DNA of 64,000 nt from Macrococcus equipercicus (GTDB lineage: Bacteria; Bacillota; Bacilli; Staphylococcales; Staphylococcaceae). The stretch lies in assembly GCF_004359525.2 (NCBI RefSeq), contig NZ_SCWC02000001.1, positions 310,001 to 374,000 on the forward strand, given 5' to 3'. A program made the position numbers and the translations under genes. Below, in pieces: positions 25,940-33,978 of the stretch (positions are counted from its first letter, which is position 1; every line of letters starts with the position of its first letter). The notes beneath the pieces were generated by a model. The model saw nothing but the letters and a program-made list of their open reading frames with translations, was not told the origin of the DNA and did not search any database.

Positions 25940-27028
25940 TCAGGTTTGAGTGGATTCTGTTGACACGCTGTCTTCTGCAGGCTTGCTGTTAAATTCTTTG
26001 TTGATTGCATCAACATCAATTTTTTCAAGCGGTATGAGACTGCCATATAATGATATCACTTTGTAGTCGAGAAGGTCTTCTTGTCTGCCTTTAGCAAGGC
26101 CCAGATCTTTTCTTATAAGGTTTGATATCCGGTAGACATCTGTAAATTCAGGATTATAGTAATAGACGCCGTTATACATATCATCTGTTCCTTTTAACTG
26201 AGTCTGTTTAAACGTGACATCGTTTGATGAATACAGCGAAGCAAGCGATGTGATATTGGTGAATGTCAAATTATGCTTGGCGTTGTCGCCGACAATGTTG
26301 ATGAGTTCATCTAGTTTGGACAAAGAATCTGTTCTTTCCGCTTTTTTGATAATCGCTTCAATCATCTGCATTTGACGCTTACCGCGGCCTAAGTCTGTAT
26401 CGATATGTCTACTCCGGGCAAGGGCAAGTGCCTGATCACCGTTCAATAACTGATGTCCTTGTTTGACTTTTATTCTTCCATGGTCATTTTTAGTAGGTTC
26501 ATCGATATCAAATGGAACATCGAACTCAATACCATCCAGCTCATCCACGATATCGACAAAAGCCTGCATGTTGACTCGGGCATAGTAGTCCACAGGCACA
26601 TTGAACAGCTGCTCGACTGCATTCATCGATGATTTCGGCCCGCCTTCTGCATGGGCATGAGTGATTTTGTCATAGTAGCTGACTGCTGGAATATAGGACA
26701 AGGTATCACGCGGGATGCTGATCAGCCTGATCTGTTTGTCATCACGATTAAACGTCGCTAAAATCATGGCATCTGTTCTTGCTTTATCTGCCGACTGGCC
26801 ATTTTTTCGTCTGCTTTCACTGTCATCTATTCCAAGGAGAAGGATTGACACATGGTTCATCGACGGGTCAACATCGTTCTTTCTTAAATCTGATTTATCA
26901 GTATTCTTTGCATACGAACCGTTAATGGCGTCTTTAGTTGTCCAGTATAAATAACCGGCATATGCGGCTGGTACTACAATTAAACTCAGACTTAACAAAA
27001 TCAGTAGCGCTTTAAAATATTTGTTCAT
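25940..27028 (-). CDS. lcpB: LCP (LytR-CpsA-Psr) family wall-polymer ligase, LcpB-like
   Basis: A 362-residue type II membrane protein: short cytoplasmic tail, helix at about residues 7-28, then the extracellular LCP domain (about 60-290). Family residues: LLLGIDDSESR, RTDAMILATFN with the key Arg-Thr-Asp, IRLISIPRDTLSYIP, KITHAHAEGG, and LARSRHIDTDLGRGKRQ. LCP enzymes move undecaprenyl-linked glycopolymers (wall teichoic acid, capsule) onto peptidoglycan. LcpB rather than LcpA/C is inferred from the DUF2538 neighbour, as in S. aureus. It is divergent from the glycopolymer cluster and could attach its product. AAGGTGA precedes ATG 27028. Confidence 0.9.
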   Translation of the reverse strand: MNKYFKALLILLSLSLIVVPAAYAGYLYWTTKDAINGSYAKNTDKSDLRKNDVDPSMNHVSILLLGIDDSESRRKNGQSADKARTDAMILATFNRDDKQIRLISIPRDTLSYIPAVSYYDKITHAHAEGGPKSSMNAVEQLFNVPVDYYARVNMQAFVDIVDELDGIEFDVPFDIDEPTKNDHGRIKVKQGHQLLNGDQALALARSRHIDTDLGRGKRQMQMIEAIIKKAERTDSLSKLDELINIVGDNAKHNLTFTNITSLASLYSSNDVTFKQTQLKGTDDMYNGVYYYNPEFTDVYRISNLIRKDLGLAKGRQEDLLDYKVISLYGSLIPLEKIDVDAINKEFNSKPAEDSVSTESTQT

Positions 27029-27072
27029 CGTTTCGTCACCTTATCTGATCGTATTTGTATTTAAATCATACT

Positions 27073-27101
27073 ATTATATTGCATTATTATAATCATAACA
27101 A
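27073..27101 (-). promoter_or_regulatory. Promoter of lcpB
   Basis: On the minus strand TTGTTA (27096-27101), 17 bases, TATAAT (27073-27078), about 45 bases upstream of the lcpB start codon. Confidence 0.65.
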
Positions 27102-27455
27102 GATTTTTCATTGGCGGCATCATTTAACATAAGGTTTCAGCTAATAATGAAGAGGCCCCTTCTGTCGGGAGGAAAAGCATTGTAAATGACAAACGATTCC
27201 TGTAAATTAGAAAGTAAGTATGTATTTTGCCGATCTATAGTGAGCAGCTGCTGGAATATCAGCTGACTGGTAATACAGCTGTTATTCTATCAGGGCAAAG
27301 CGATAGGTTGCAATTTATACATAATCCTATAATATAGTGTAAGCAGATAATTTATTATTAAATGTATATTAAATCATAGTAAATTCTAACGACATATGAT
27401 TAAATTAATTTATTCTATAAGTTAGTACTTAATTAAAGTTAAAGGCGGGATTTTT
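27102..27455. other. AT-rich divergent region upstream of the glycopolymer cluster
   Basis: No convincing gene. It holds an imperfect 12-bp inverted repeat (27254-27265 with 27276-27287, built on two CAGCTG hexamers), a third CAGCTG at 27245, a second small hairpin CTATC...GATAG (about 27287-27307), and a TATAAT at about 27328 without a good -35. A GGGAGG at about 27169 is followed by only a 26-codon frame. It may be a structured operon leader or operator region. Confidence 0.5.
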
Positions 27456-28709
27456 TTGAAATTAACAACAATTGGCCTCGGTTATATTGGGTTACCAACA
27501 TCTATTATGTTTGCGAAGCATGGTGTGGATGTTGTCGGTGTCGACATCAATCAGAAAGCTGTTGATTCACTAAACAGCGGTACGATTCATATTGAAGAAC
27601 CAGGTCTGCAGGAGGCATTTGAAGAAGTGCTTGCATGCGGCAGATTTAAGGCGACAACTAAACCGGAACCGGCTGACTGCTTCATTATCGCAGTACCGAC
27701 ACCGAACAATGCTGATCAGTTCAAATCATGTGATATTTCAATGGTGATGTCAGCAGTTGAATCCGTATTACCATTAGTGGAAAAAGGCAATGTTATCATT
27801 GTAGAATCAACAATTGCTCCTCGTACAATGGATGACTTCGTGAAACCACTAGTCGAATCCAAAGGCTTCACAATTGGTAAGGATGTTTTTCTCGTTCATT
27901 GTCCAGAGCGTGTCCTGCCGGGTCAGATTATGTACGAATTAATCCATAACAACCGTATCATCGGTGGTGTGACTAAAGAATGTATCGAAGCTGGTAAAAA
28001 AGTATACGGCACATTCGTCCAAGGTGAGATGATTGAAACAGATGCTAAGACGGCTGAGATGAGCAAATTAATGGAGAATACTTATCGTGACGTTAATATT
28101 GCTCTTGCGAATGAACTCGCTAAAATCTGTAATCACCTTGAAATCAATGCACTTGACGTCATCGAGATGGCAAACAAACATCCACGAGTAAACTTGCATC
28201 AGCCAGGTCCAGGTGTTGGTGGTCACTGTTTAGCAGTCGATCCTTACTTTATTATTGCGAAAGACCCGATTAATTCAGATATTATTCAGGTCGGCCGTAA
28301 GATCAATAACCAGATGCCGCATTACGTGGTCAATCAGACTAAAGAAATCCTGAAAGCAGTCGACGGCAATAAAGTCACTGTGTTCGGTCTGACTTACAAA
28401 GGTGATGTGGATGATATCCGCGAATCTCCGGCATTCGATATTTACCAGATGCTGAATGACGAACACTTTGAAGTAGTCGCATACGACCCGCACGTAAAAC
28501 TTGATTTTGTTGAGAAAGACTTAAAGACCGCAGTCAAAGACAGCTCACTTGTCCTTGTGTTAAGCGACCATTCTGAGTTCAAAGCATTAACAGATGCTGA
28601 CTTTGAAAGTATGAAAGACGCTATTATCTTTGATACGAAGAACATCGTAAAAACTCAGTTCGAAAATACACAGTACTATAACTTCGGTAATCTTTACGCA
28701 TTTAAATAA
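27456..28709 (+). CDS. capO: UDP-N-acetyl-D-mannosamine dehydrogenase (Cap5O/WecC-like)
   Basis: A 417-residue UDP-sugar dehydrogenase oxidising UDP-ManNAc to UDP-ManNAcA with NAD+. The N-terminal Rossmann motif is GLGYIGLPTSIMFAKHGVDVVGVD. LVHCPERVLPG near residue 150, the catalytic Cys region PGPGVGGHCLAVDPYF near residue 250, and VFGLTYKGDVDDIRESPAFD near residue 310 follow. It is very close to S. aureus Cap5O/Cap8O by recall, much closer than to UDP-glucose dehydrogenases. Start is TTG 27456 after AAAGGCGGGA. No 2-epimerase gene is here; one elsewhere would supply UDP-ManNAc. First gene of the glycopolymer cluster; its product implies a uronic-acid, hence acidic, polymer. Confidence 0.93.
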   Translation: MKLTTIGLGYIGLPTSIMFAKHGVDVVGVDINQKAVDSLNSGTIHIEEPGLQEAFEEVLACGRFKATTKPEPADCFIIAVPTPNNADQFKSCDISMVMSAVESVLPLVEKGNVIIVESTIAPRTMDDFVKPLVESKGFTIGKDVFLVHCPERVLPGQIMYELIHNNRIIGGVTKECIEAGKKVYGTFVQGEMIETDAKTAEMSKLMENTYRDVNIALANELAKICNHLEINALDVIEMANKHPRVNLHQPGPGVGGHCLAVDPYFIIAKDPINSDIIQVGRKINNQMPHYVVNQTKEILKAVDGNKVTVFGLTYKGDVDDIRESPAFDIYQMLNDEHFEVVAYDPHVKLDFVEKDLKTAVKDSSLVLVLSDHSEFKALTDADFESMKDAIIFDTKNIVKTQFENTQYYNFGNLYAFK

Positions 28710-28714
28710 TTGTT

Positions 28715-28756
28715 ATAAGAACTTGTACTTCATTTATATGAATTATAAGTTCTTAT
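28715..28756. terminator. Hairpin after the UDP-ManNAc dehydrogenase gene
   Basis: ATAAGAACTT (28715-28724) pairs perfectly with AAGTTCTTAT (28747-28756) around 22 bases. The following T-run is poor (GTGTTTAT), so it may be an inefficient terminator or an RNA-processing hairpin that lets some transcripts continue into the glycosyltransferase genes. Confidence 0.45.
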
Positions 28757-28823
28757 GTGTTTATAGACATTAAAGCGAATGAATATGACTATTTGTACAG
28801 AAGCGCTCTTGGAGGAAATAGCA

Positions 28824-29975
28824 ATGACAAAAGTATTGGTTGTGTGTAATGCGTATCCGTCTGATGAAAACATTTATCAGAACGGCTTCATCCATAGACG
28901 AGTAAAATCTTATCAGAAAAAAGGTTTTACAGTAGAAGTCTATTATTTGAAGCAGACGGCTCATGAAGAAGAGGAATATAACTATCACGATGTCAATGTG
29001 ACAATGGGGAATGGAACACATTACAGTCAGTATATTCAGGCGCATCGCGAAGACTATGCGAGCTACCTGATTCACTTTATCAATCCTCTGATGTATTACC
29101 CGATCATCGAATATGTCACAAACCCTAAATTAGTCATATGGATTCATGGTTATGAGGCAGAGGCATGGCATAGAAGATGGTTTAATTTTCTTGCCAGTGT
29201 TGAAGAGCTGAAAGCCATTGTCGACAAGGCGACAGGTTATTACAAGGAGCAGCTTGAATTTATGAATGCGCTGTACAAAGAGCAGGACGTTGATATAACG
29301 TTCATCCATGTATCACAGTGGTTCAAAGATCATATCGCGGATGTCGACGGGAAGTTTGCACCACAGAACTACGAGATCATCCCCAATATAATTGATAGCA
29401 GAATATTTAATTTTAAGCAAAAACAGCGAGAAGGTAAACTGAAGATCTTATCGATTCGTCCTTATGCGTCACATAAATATGCGAATGATCAGATTCGGGA
29501 TGCGATTCTTCTCCTGTCAAAGAAAACTTTTTTTAAAGAGCTTGAATTTCATATTTACGGGGAAGGGAAGCTGTATGCTGAGCTCACGGCTCCTCTTGTT
29601 CCGTTTGATAACGTTCATCTGCATAACACTTTCCTTCATCAGAGAGAGATATCGAGTCTGCATAAGGCGTTTGATGTCTTCTTATGTCCGACCCGCCTTG
29701 ATTCACAAGGTGTATCAATGTGCGAGGCGATGAGCAGCGGACTTGCAGTGGTGGCGACGGATATCTCTGCTATTCCTGAGTTTGTGGAGCATAATGTCTC
29801 TGGACTGCTGGCAAAACCCGAGTCACCGGAGTCGATTGCTGTTCAGATTGAAAGGTTGTATAACGAAGCTGAACTGCTGAAGAATATTTCCTATCATGCG
29901 GCACTGTCCATCAGACGGAAAGCAAGTGAAGAAGTCGTAATCAACAAAGAATTGAAGGTGATTTTAGGTGGCTGA
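28824..29975 (+). CDS. Glycosyltransferase, GT-B fold (GT4 type)
   Basis: A 383-residue cytoplasmic glycosyltransferase. The N-terminal Rossmann half starts KVLVVCNAYPSDENIYQNGFIHRRV, and VIWIHGYEAE lies near residue 110. The C-terminal donor half has LSIRPYASHKYANDQIRDAI near residue 210 and the GT4 E-x7-E-like motif in CPTRLDSQGVSMCEAMSSGLAVVATD near residue 290. Sugar and acceptor cannot be deduced. ATG 28824 is eight bases after GGAGG; the in-frame ATG 28779 lacks such a site. Its end overlaps the next gene by eight bases. Mirrors the gene at 33979 in the second three-gene set. Confidence 0.87.
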   Translation: MTKVLVVCNAYPSDENIYQNGFIHRRVKSYQKKGFTVEVYYLKQTAHEEEEYNYHDVNVTMGNGTHYSQYIQAHREDYASYLIHFINPLMYYPIIEYVTNPKLVIWIHGYEAEAWHRRWFNFLASVEELKAIVDKATGYYKEQLEFMNALYKEQDVDITFIHVSQWFKDHIADVDGKFAPQNYEIIPNIIDSRIFNFKQKQREGKLKILSIRPYASHKYANDQIRDAILLLSKKTFFKELEFHIYGEGKLYAELTAPLVPFDNVHLHNTFLHQREISSLHKAFDVFLCPTRLDSQGVSMCEAMSSGLAVVATDISAIPEFVEHNVSGLLAKPESPESIAVQIERLYNEAELLKNISYHAALSIRRKASEEVVINKELKVILGG

Positions 29976-30375
29976 TTATATCGACTGGAAAGCACGGTAC
30001 ATCGAACTGGAAGATCAGCTGCTTCAGATGATGGAGATGACGATCCATCTTATTGATAAAGAAGTACATCAGCAGAAGGCCAAAATCAGTGGATTAGAGA
30101 CAGCGTACGTCGATAGAGAGCTGACGGTGACGGTGAAATCTAAATCAGTCAATGCTCAATATTTATTTGAGCTGCTCAATACTGATAATGATGTACTGCT
30201 GAAGCAAGAGACAGGCTATAGAAATAACTATATATTCAATATTGAACAGCTTGATGAACCGTTCAAAGTCAGAGTGTCAATCCGAAACGAAGGACATGAC
30301 AGTTATGATGATGTGAATGAATCAAAAATATTTAATGCAGAGGATGGCCAAAATGAAGAAAAAAGTGCTGATTAG
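29968..30375 (+). CDS. Small protein of unknown function between two glycosyltransferases
   Basis: A 135-residue acidic protein I do not recognise. Residues 1-45 look helical with coiled-coil character (YIELEDQLLQMMEMTIHLIDKEVHQQKAKI). Residues 46-115 alternate in a beta-strand pattern with two aromatic/basic patches (ETGYRNNYIFNIEQ), suggesting a small beta-sandwich; the tail is acidic. No signal peptide or membrane helix. GTG 29968 has AAGGTGAT 6-7 bases upstream within the preceding gene. Both ends overlap neighbours (8 and 23 bases), so synthesis is probably coupled to the two glycosyltransferases. It may be a scaffold or subunit (inference). Confidence 0.72.
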   Translation: MADYIDWKARYIELEDQLLQMMEMTIHLIDKEVHQQKAKISGLETAYVDRELTVTVKSKSVNAQYLFELLNTDNDVLLKQETGYRNNYIFNIEQLDEPFKVRVSIRNEGHDSYDDVNESKIFNAEDGQNEEKSAD

Positions 30376-32035
30376 TGGTCTTATCACTTCCAACCTATTA
30401 GATGAATCTGCTTTATTTCTGTCAAGAATCACTCAAGTTTTAGCGATGAACCGTGATGCAGAAATTGACCTTCTGCTGACAGCTCCTTTTGAAAAAAATA
30501 CGGTTCTGAAGCAACTGCTGAACTATCCGAATATTCATCTTATTGATCCGTTTGAAGAAGCAAAGTACAGCGATTTTCATTTTTTCAGTGGAATTGATGT
30601 AACCGCACGGGGTGCAGCCCTGCTGATAGATTACACGCTGCATCACAACGACTATGACATCATCATGATCGGCTCACTTGACGTAGGGCGCGAACTGGTG
30701 CGCATGGACAGCAGATTCATCGATCGTCTTTTAGTCAATGTAACCGGCATGACAAAAAACGGGAATGCCATCCCGGAAGAAATATGGCAGTTACTGCTGA
30801 CTATTATTAGCGGCGGCGGCCGTCTGCTTTGTCAGACACAACAGATGATTCACTATCTGCACAGCGAGCTTCATATTGAGAACGAGAAGATGATTTATCT
30901 GAATCCGATGATTCCAGATAACCTTTACACATTTGAACAAATATTTACACCTCGGAAGCGCTATAATAGATTCAGTCATATGGATATCTTTTCTAGAGAA
31001 AGTGAGATTATCACACTGATCGACCAGTTCCGTATGTTACAGGAAACTTATCCTGAGGCAGCGCTTTATCTTGCTGAAGATGACACAGCTAAAACTCAAG
31101 AAATCCCTGAGCTCCTGCACGAGGTGCTGGAGCATGCATCAAACATCATCTGGATAAGTGGCCTGACACCGTCCAGCACTATTAATTTGATTCGTTTAAG
31201 TGATGTCGGTATCTTATATCGTAAAGATGACTTAAATGATTCTTTCGAACTTTCTCCGAAGCTGTTTGAATACTGTAATATGGCGGTACCACCGATTATC
31301 AATCGGAGTGAAATGCACGAAGCGATATTAGGTGCTGATTATCCTTATTATGCAGATGATGATGTAGAATTCTACAGTCAGATGGTCAAAGTGATAGAAG
31401 ACCCTGAATTATATGAAGCAACTGCAAGAAAAGTATATGCACTCGCTAAGCAGTTCTCCTGCACAGCGACTTATCACAGGCTCGCGCCACATCTTTTCGG
31501 CATCCCGGAAAATGAGACAGACCAGCTTGTCAGCGAGGTGTTTCAAAAGCAGGAACCTATATTCAGAGAAGCGGACAGCATCTACTTCTTCCCGCTGGGT
31601 GAGAACGACATGCAGTTTATTGAGGAAGCGGCACGTCATGGACGTATTCTCTCTATGGATGTTAACAACGGCGTTGCACTTTGTCATGTGCAAGCCGGGG
31701 AGAGCGGCAGTATGAGTGATATGCTGAAGGCTGCCACCGAGCTCGCGTATTATACACATAGGAGTCACTTTGCTAAAGCTTCAGAAGATATCGGGCACTT
31801 TATCAAAGGGGCACCTCTGCCGATTGAACAGATACCTGCATCTGAACCTGCACCGGAAATTGAATATATAGAGCCGGGGCTCGTGTTAAGTCTTGAGACT
31901 GAAAATGCACAGCTGAAGAACGAACTGGCAGTCATCAAAAGACAGTATCAACGTTTATCATCTTCAAAGCTGGGCAGCATGCAGAAAAAATACTGGAAAA
32001 TACGTAATAAGAAGAAAAATAAGAAATCTCGGTGA
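30353..32035 (+). CDS. Large GT-B-like glycosyltransferase with C-terminal coiled coil
   Basis: A 560-residue protein. Residues 1-380 read as a GT-B enzyme: KKKVLISGLITSNLLDESALFLSRITQVL at the start, and a donor-site-like FELSPKLFEYCNMAVPPIINRSEMHEAI near residue 300, resembling the GT4 PKxxEYM...P segment. Residues 380-500 form an extra region of unclear fold. From about residue 510 an acidic linker leads to a heptad-like coil (LSLETENAQLKNELAVIKRQYQRL) and a strongly basic tail (KIRNKKKNKKSR), which may bind the membrane. Start ATG 30353 is about nine bases after AGAGG. The enzyme class is fairly secure; sugar and linkage are unknown. Confidence 0.72.
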   Translation: MKKKVLISGLITSNLLDESALFLSRITQVLAMNRDAEIDLLLTAPFEKNTVLKQLLNYPNIHLIDPFEEAKYSDFHFFSGIDVTARGAALLIDYTLHHNDYDIIMIGSLDVGRELVRMDSRFIDRLLVNVTGMTKNGNAIPEEIWQLLLTIISGGGRLLCQTQQMIHYLHSELHIENEKMIYLNPMIPDNLYTFEQIFTPRKRYNRFSHMDIFSRESEIITLIDQFRMLQETYPEAALYLAEDDTAKTQEIPELLHEVLEHASNIIWISGLTPSSTINLIRLSDVGILYRKDDLNDSFELSPKLFEYCNMAVPPIINRSEMHEAILGADYPYYADDDVEFYSQMVKVIEDPELYEATARKVYALAKQFSCTATYHRLAPHLFGIPENETDQLVSEVFQKQEPIFREADSIYFFPLGENDMQFIEEAARHGRILSMDVNNGVALCHVQAGESGSMSDMLKAATELAYYTHRSHFAKASEDIGHFIKGAPLPIEQIPASEPAPEIEYIEPGLVLSLETENAQLKNELAVIKRQYQRLSSSKLGSMQKKYWKIRNKKKNKKSR

Positions 32036-32170
32036 AAGAAATTACGGCGTATCGCTTTAGGTCAGTTTTTTTGACTTCCTGTCATAGGTAAGACCTTTAC
32101 TTTTAATGGCGTACAGTATACTTTATAAGTAACAATAACTGAGAAGAGAAACAGAATGAGGGTTTAATAG
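32036..32170. promoter_or_regulatory. Nested hairpin and possible promoter before the exporter genes
   Basis: AGGTC (32059) and GACCT (32092-32096) enclose a second dyad TGAC-TTCCT-GTCA. A weak TTTACT (32096-32101), 15 bases, TATACT (32117-32122) follows. This could end the first glycosyltransferase set and start the exporter operon. Both readings are tentative. Confidence 0.35.
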
Positions 32171-32971
32171 ATGAAAGAAGTATGGTTGATCTTAAAAGAA
32201 CAGTTTGAAAATATGCATATGATTCGCAAACTTGCGATATATAATATGAAAACAGAGTATTCCAATCATTACCTGGGTATGTTCTGGAATATTCTGCAGC
32301 CGTTGTTCCAGGTGCTGATTTATTATGTTGTCTTCGGCATGGGGATGAGACAGGGCGGTACCGGTATGACTTATCTGCTTCATCTGATTTCCGGTCTTTT
32401 TCCTTGGCTTTTTATATCACAGTCTTTAAATATCGGTGCGAATGCCATCTATGCTCAGCTTGGACTCGTCACAAAGATGAAGTTTCCGTCGTCCGTCCTG
32501 TTATCCATATCCTTTACCAATACATTCATCAATCTGCTGTTCACGACGGCCATTGTTGTGGCTATGTCGTTGATCAATGGCTACAGAGGTTACATTCATT
32601 TCTTCGAATTTATATATTTCATTGTCGCGGCTTTTGCGCTTATTTTTGCGATCAACCTGGTGATGAGTACGCTTGTAATTCTGGTTCGTGATACAAGGCT
32701 CATTTTGCAGAATGTTTTAAGAATGGGTTTTTTCGTCACACCGATATTCTGGAATGTACATACTGCATCGCCCATCCTCCAGAAAATCGCTTCACTGAAT
32801 CCATTTGCATTTTTAATCGGTATGTACCGCAATGCGTTTATTGAAGGCTCAGCACCTGTCTATGGCCACTTAGGCGATCATCTTTATTTTTGGAGCATCA
32901 CGTTATTATTATTATTTATCGGTAGTCATATTCATTATAGATTCAAGAACCGTCTAATTGACTTTTTATAG
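32171..32971 (+). CDS. Polysaccharide/teichoic acid ABC exporter permease (TagG/Wzm-like)
   Basis: A 266-residue ABC-2 type permease with six membrane helices. The amphipathic N-terminus reads YNMKTEYSNHYLGMFWNILQPLFQVLIYYVVFG, the usual TagG/Wzm interface segment (KxRYxxSxLGxxW...P). MGFFVTPIFWN near residue 190 and LNPFAFLIGMYRNAFIEG near residue 218 are also typical. With the ATPase encoded next it should flip an undecaprenyl-linked glycopolymer to the outer face. It may be a second TagGH-type system dedicated to this polymer, or the cell's only one; the window cannot decide. GAGGGT precedes ATG 32171. The ATPase gene follows after 30 bases. Confidence 0.9.
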   Translation: MKEVWLILKEQFENMHMIRKLAIYNMKTEYSNHYLGMFWNILQPLFQVLIYYVVFGMGMRQGGTGMTYLLHLISGLFPWLFISQSLNIGANAIYAQLGLVTKMKFPSSVLLSISFTNTFINLLFTTAIVVAMSLINGYRGYIHFFEFIYFIVAAFALIFAINLVMSTLVILVRDTRLILQNVLRMGFFVTPIFWNVHTASPILQKIASLNPFAFLIGMYRNAFIEGSAPVYGHLGDHLYFWSITLLLLFIGSHIHYRFKNRLIDFL

Positions 32972-33001
32972 TATGCTGCCAGCAGGAAATGAGGAAACAA
33001 A

Positions 33002-33955
33002 ATGAGTAATGAAATGAACGAAGTAAATGCAATAAACGACATAAAAGTTAAAGTTGAGAATGTCACGAAAGTCTACGAAGTGAATCAGAATAAAAAGGAC
33101 AAAATACTGTCTGTGCTGAAGTTCTGGCAAAACAATGACAGGGATAATGTGTACTACGCGCTCCGGAATATCAGCTTCGTCGTCAATGCAGGAGATAGTA
33201 TTGGTCTTGTCGGCTTGAACGGAGCCGGTAAGTCAACCCTGTCCAATCTGCTCGGTGAAGTCACTGTGCCTACAGCAGGCTCCATTAAAATCAATGGCAG
33301 AAGCTCGCTGATCGCGATATCCGCCGGACTCAATAATGAGCTGACAGGTGAGGAGAATATCAGAATGAAATGTCTGATGCACGGGATGTCAGAGGCGCTG
33401 ATCAATGAAAGGTATCAGGATATCATCCAGTTCTCAGAGCTCGGAGAATTTATCAAACAGCCGATCAAGACTTATTCAAGCGGGATGAAGTCCCGTCTCG
33501 GGTTTGCAATCGCTGTTCATACAGATCCTGACGTGCTGATTGTCGATGAGGCTCTGTCGGTCGGTGATGATACGTTCTCAAACAAATGTATAGAACGTAT
33601 GAAGCAGTTTCAGGCGGAAGGCAAGACGATATTCTTCGTCAGTCACTCCGCTGAACAGATTCGTAAGATGTGTAACAAAGCAATCTGGCTGCACTACGGC
33701 GAAGTGAAAGCGGCAGGCGAATGCCAGTCTATTGTCAAGAACTATACGGATTTTGTCAAAGACTACAATCAGAAGACGAAGCCTGAGCAGCTGGAATACA
33801 AAGAGAAGATGTCACAGGCCCAGTATGCGCCGTATCAGGCGGAGAAAGAGAAAAGCAGCACGTCAATCTCCAGTCTCTTCTATCTCGTCTTACTCGTCAT
33901 GTTTTTCGTCGGAAGCCTGCTCTCTCAGCTTCATATTATTAACTTCCTGAATTAA
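33002..33955 (+). CDS. Polysaccharide/teichoic acid ABC exporter ATPase (TagH/Wzt-like) with C-terminal membrane helix
   Basis: A 317-residue ATPase. Walker A GLNGAGKST near residue 75, Q-loop region AISAGLNNELTGEENI, signature YSSGMKSRLGFAIAV near residue 158, Walker B DVLIVDEALS near residue 178, H-loop FFVSHS near residue 217. The ATPase core ends near residue 245. A charged linker is followed by a hydrophobic helix (about 285-310, SSLFYLVLLVMFFVGSLLSQL), with only a few residues after it. B. subtilis TagH also has a membrane-spanning C-terminal extension, while S. aureus TagH ends without one (recalled). No Wzt-type carbohydrate-binding domain is present, arguing against capped-chain recognition as in E. 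coli O9a. Confidence 0.9.
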   Translation: MSNEMNEVNAINDIKVKVENVTKVYEVNQNKKDKILSVLKFWQNNDRDNVYYALRNISFVVNAGDSIGLVGLNGAGKSTLSNLLGEVTVPTAGSIKINGRSSLIAISAGLNNELTGEENIRMKCLMHGMSEALINERYQDIIQFSELGEFIKQPIKTYSSGMKSRLGFAIAVHTDPDVLIVDEALSVGDDTFSNKCIERMKQFQAEGKTIFFVSHSAEQIRKMCNKAIWLHYGEVKAAGECQSIVKNYTDFVKDYNQKTKPEQLEYKEKMSQAQYAPYQAEKEKSSTSISSLFYLVLLVMFFVGSLLSQLHIINFLN

Positions 33956-33978
33956 TTAAAACTTAAATAGGTGATAAA

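Noticed and set aside
27186-27266. 26-codon frame after GGGAGG in the region upstream of capO
   Set aside because: Spacing from the ribosome site is too long, the peptide is Ser/Cys-rich without pattern, and there is no other support.
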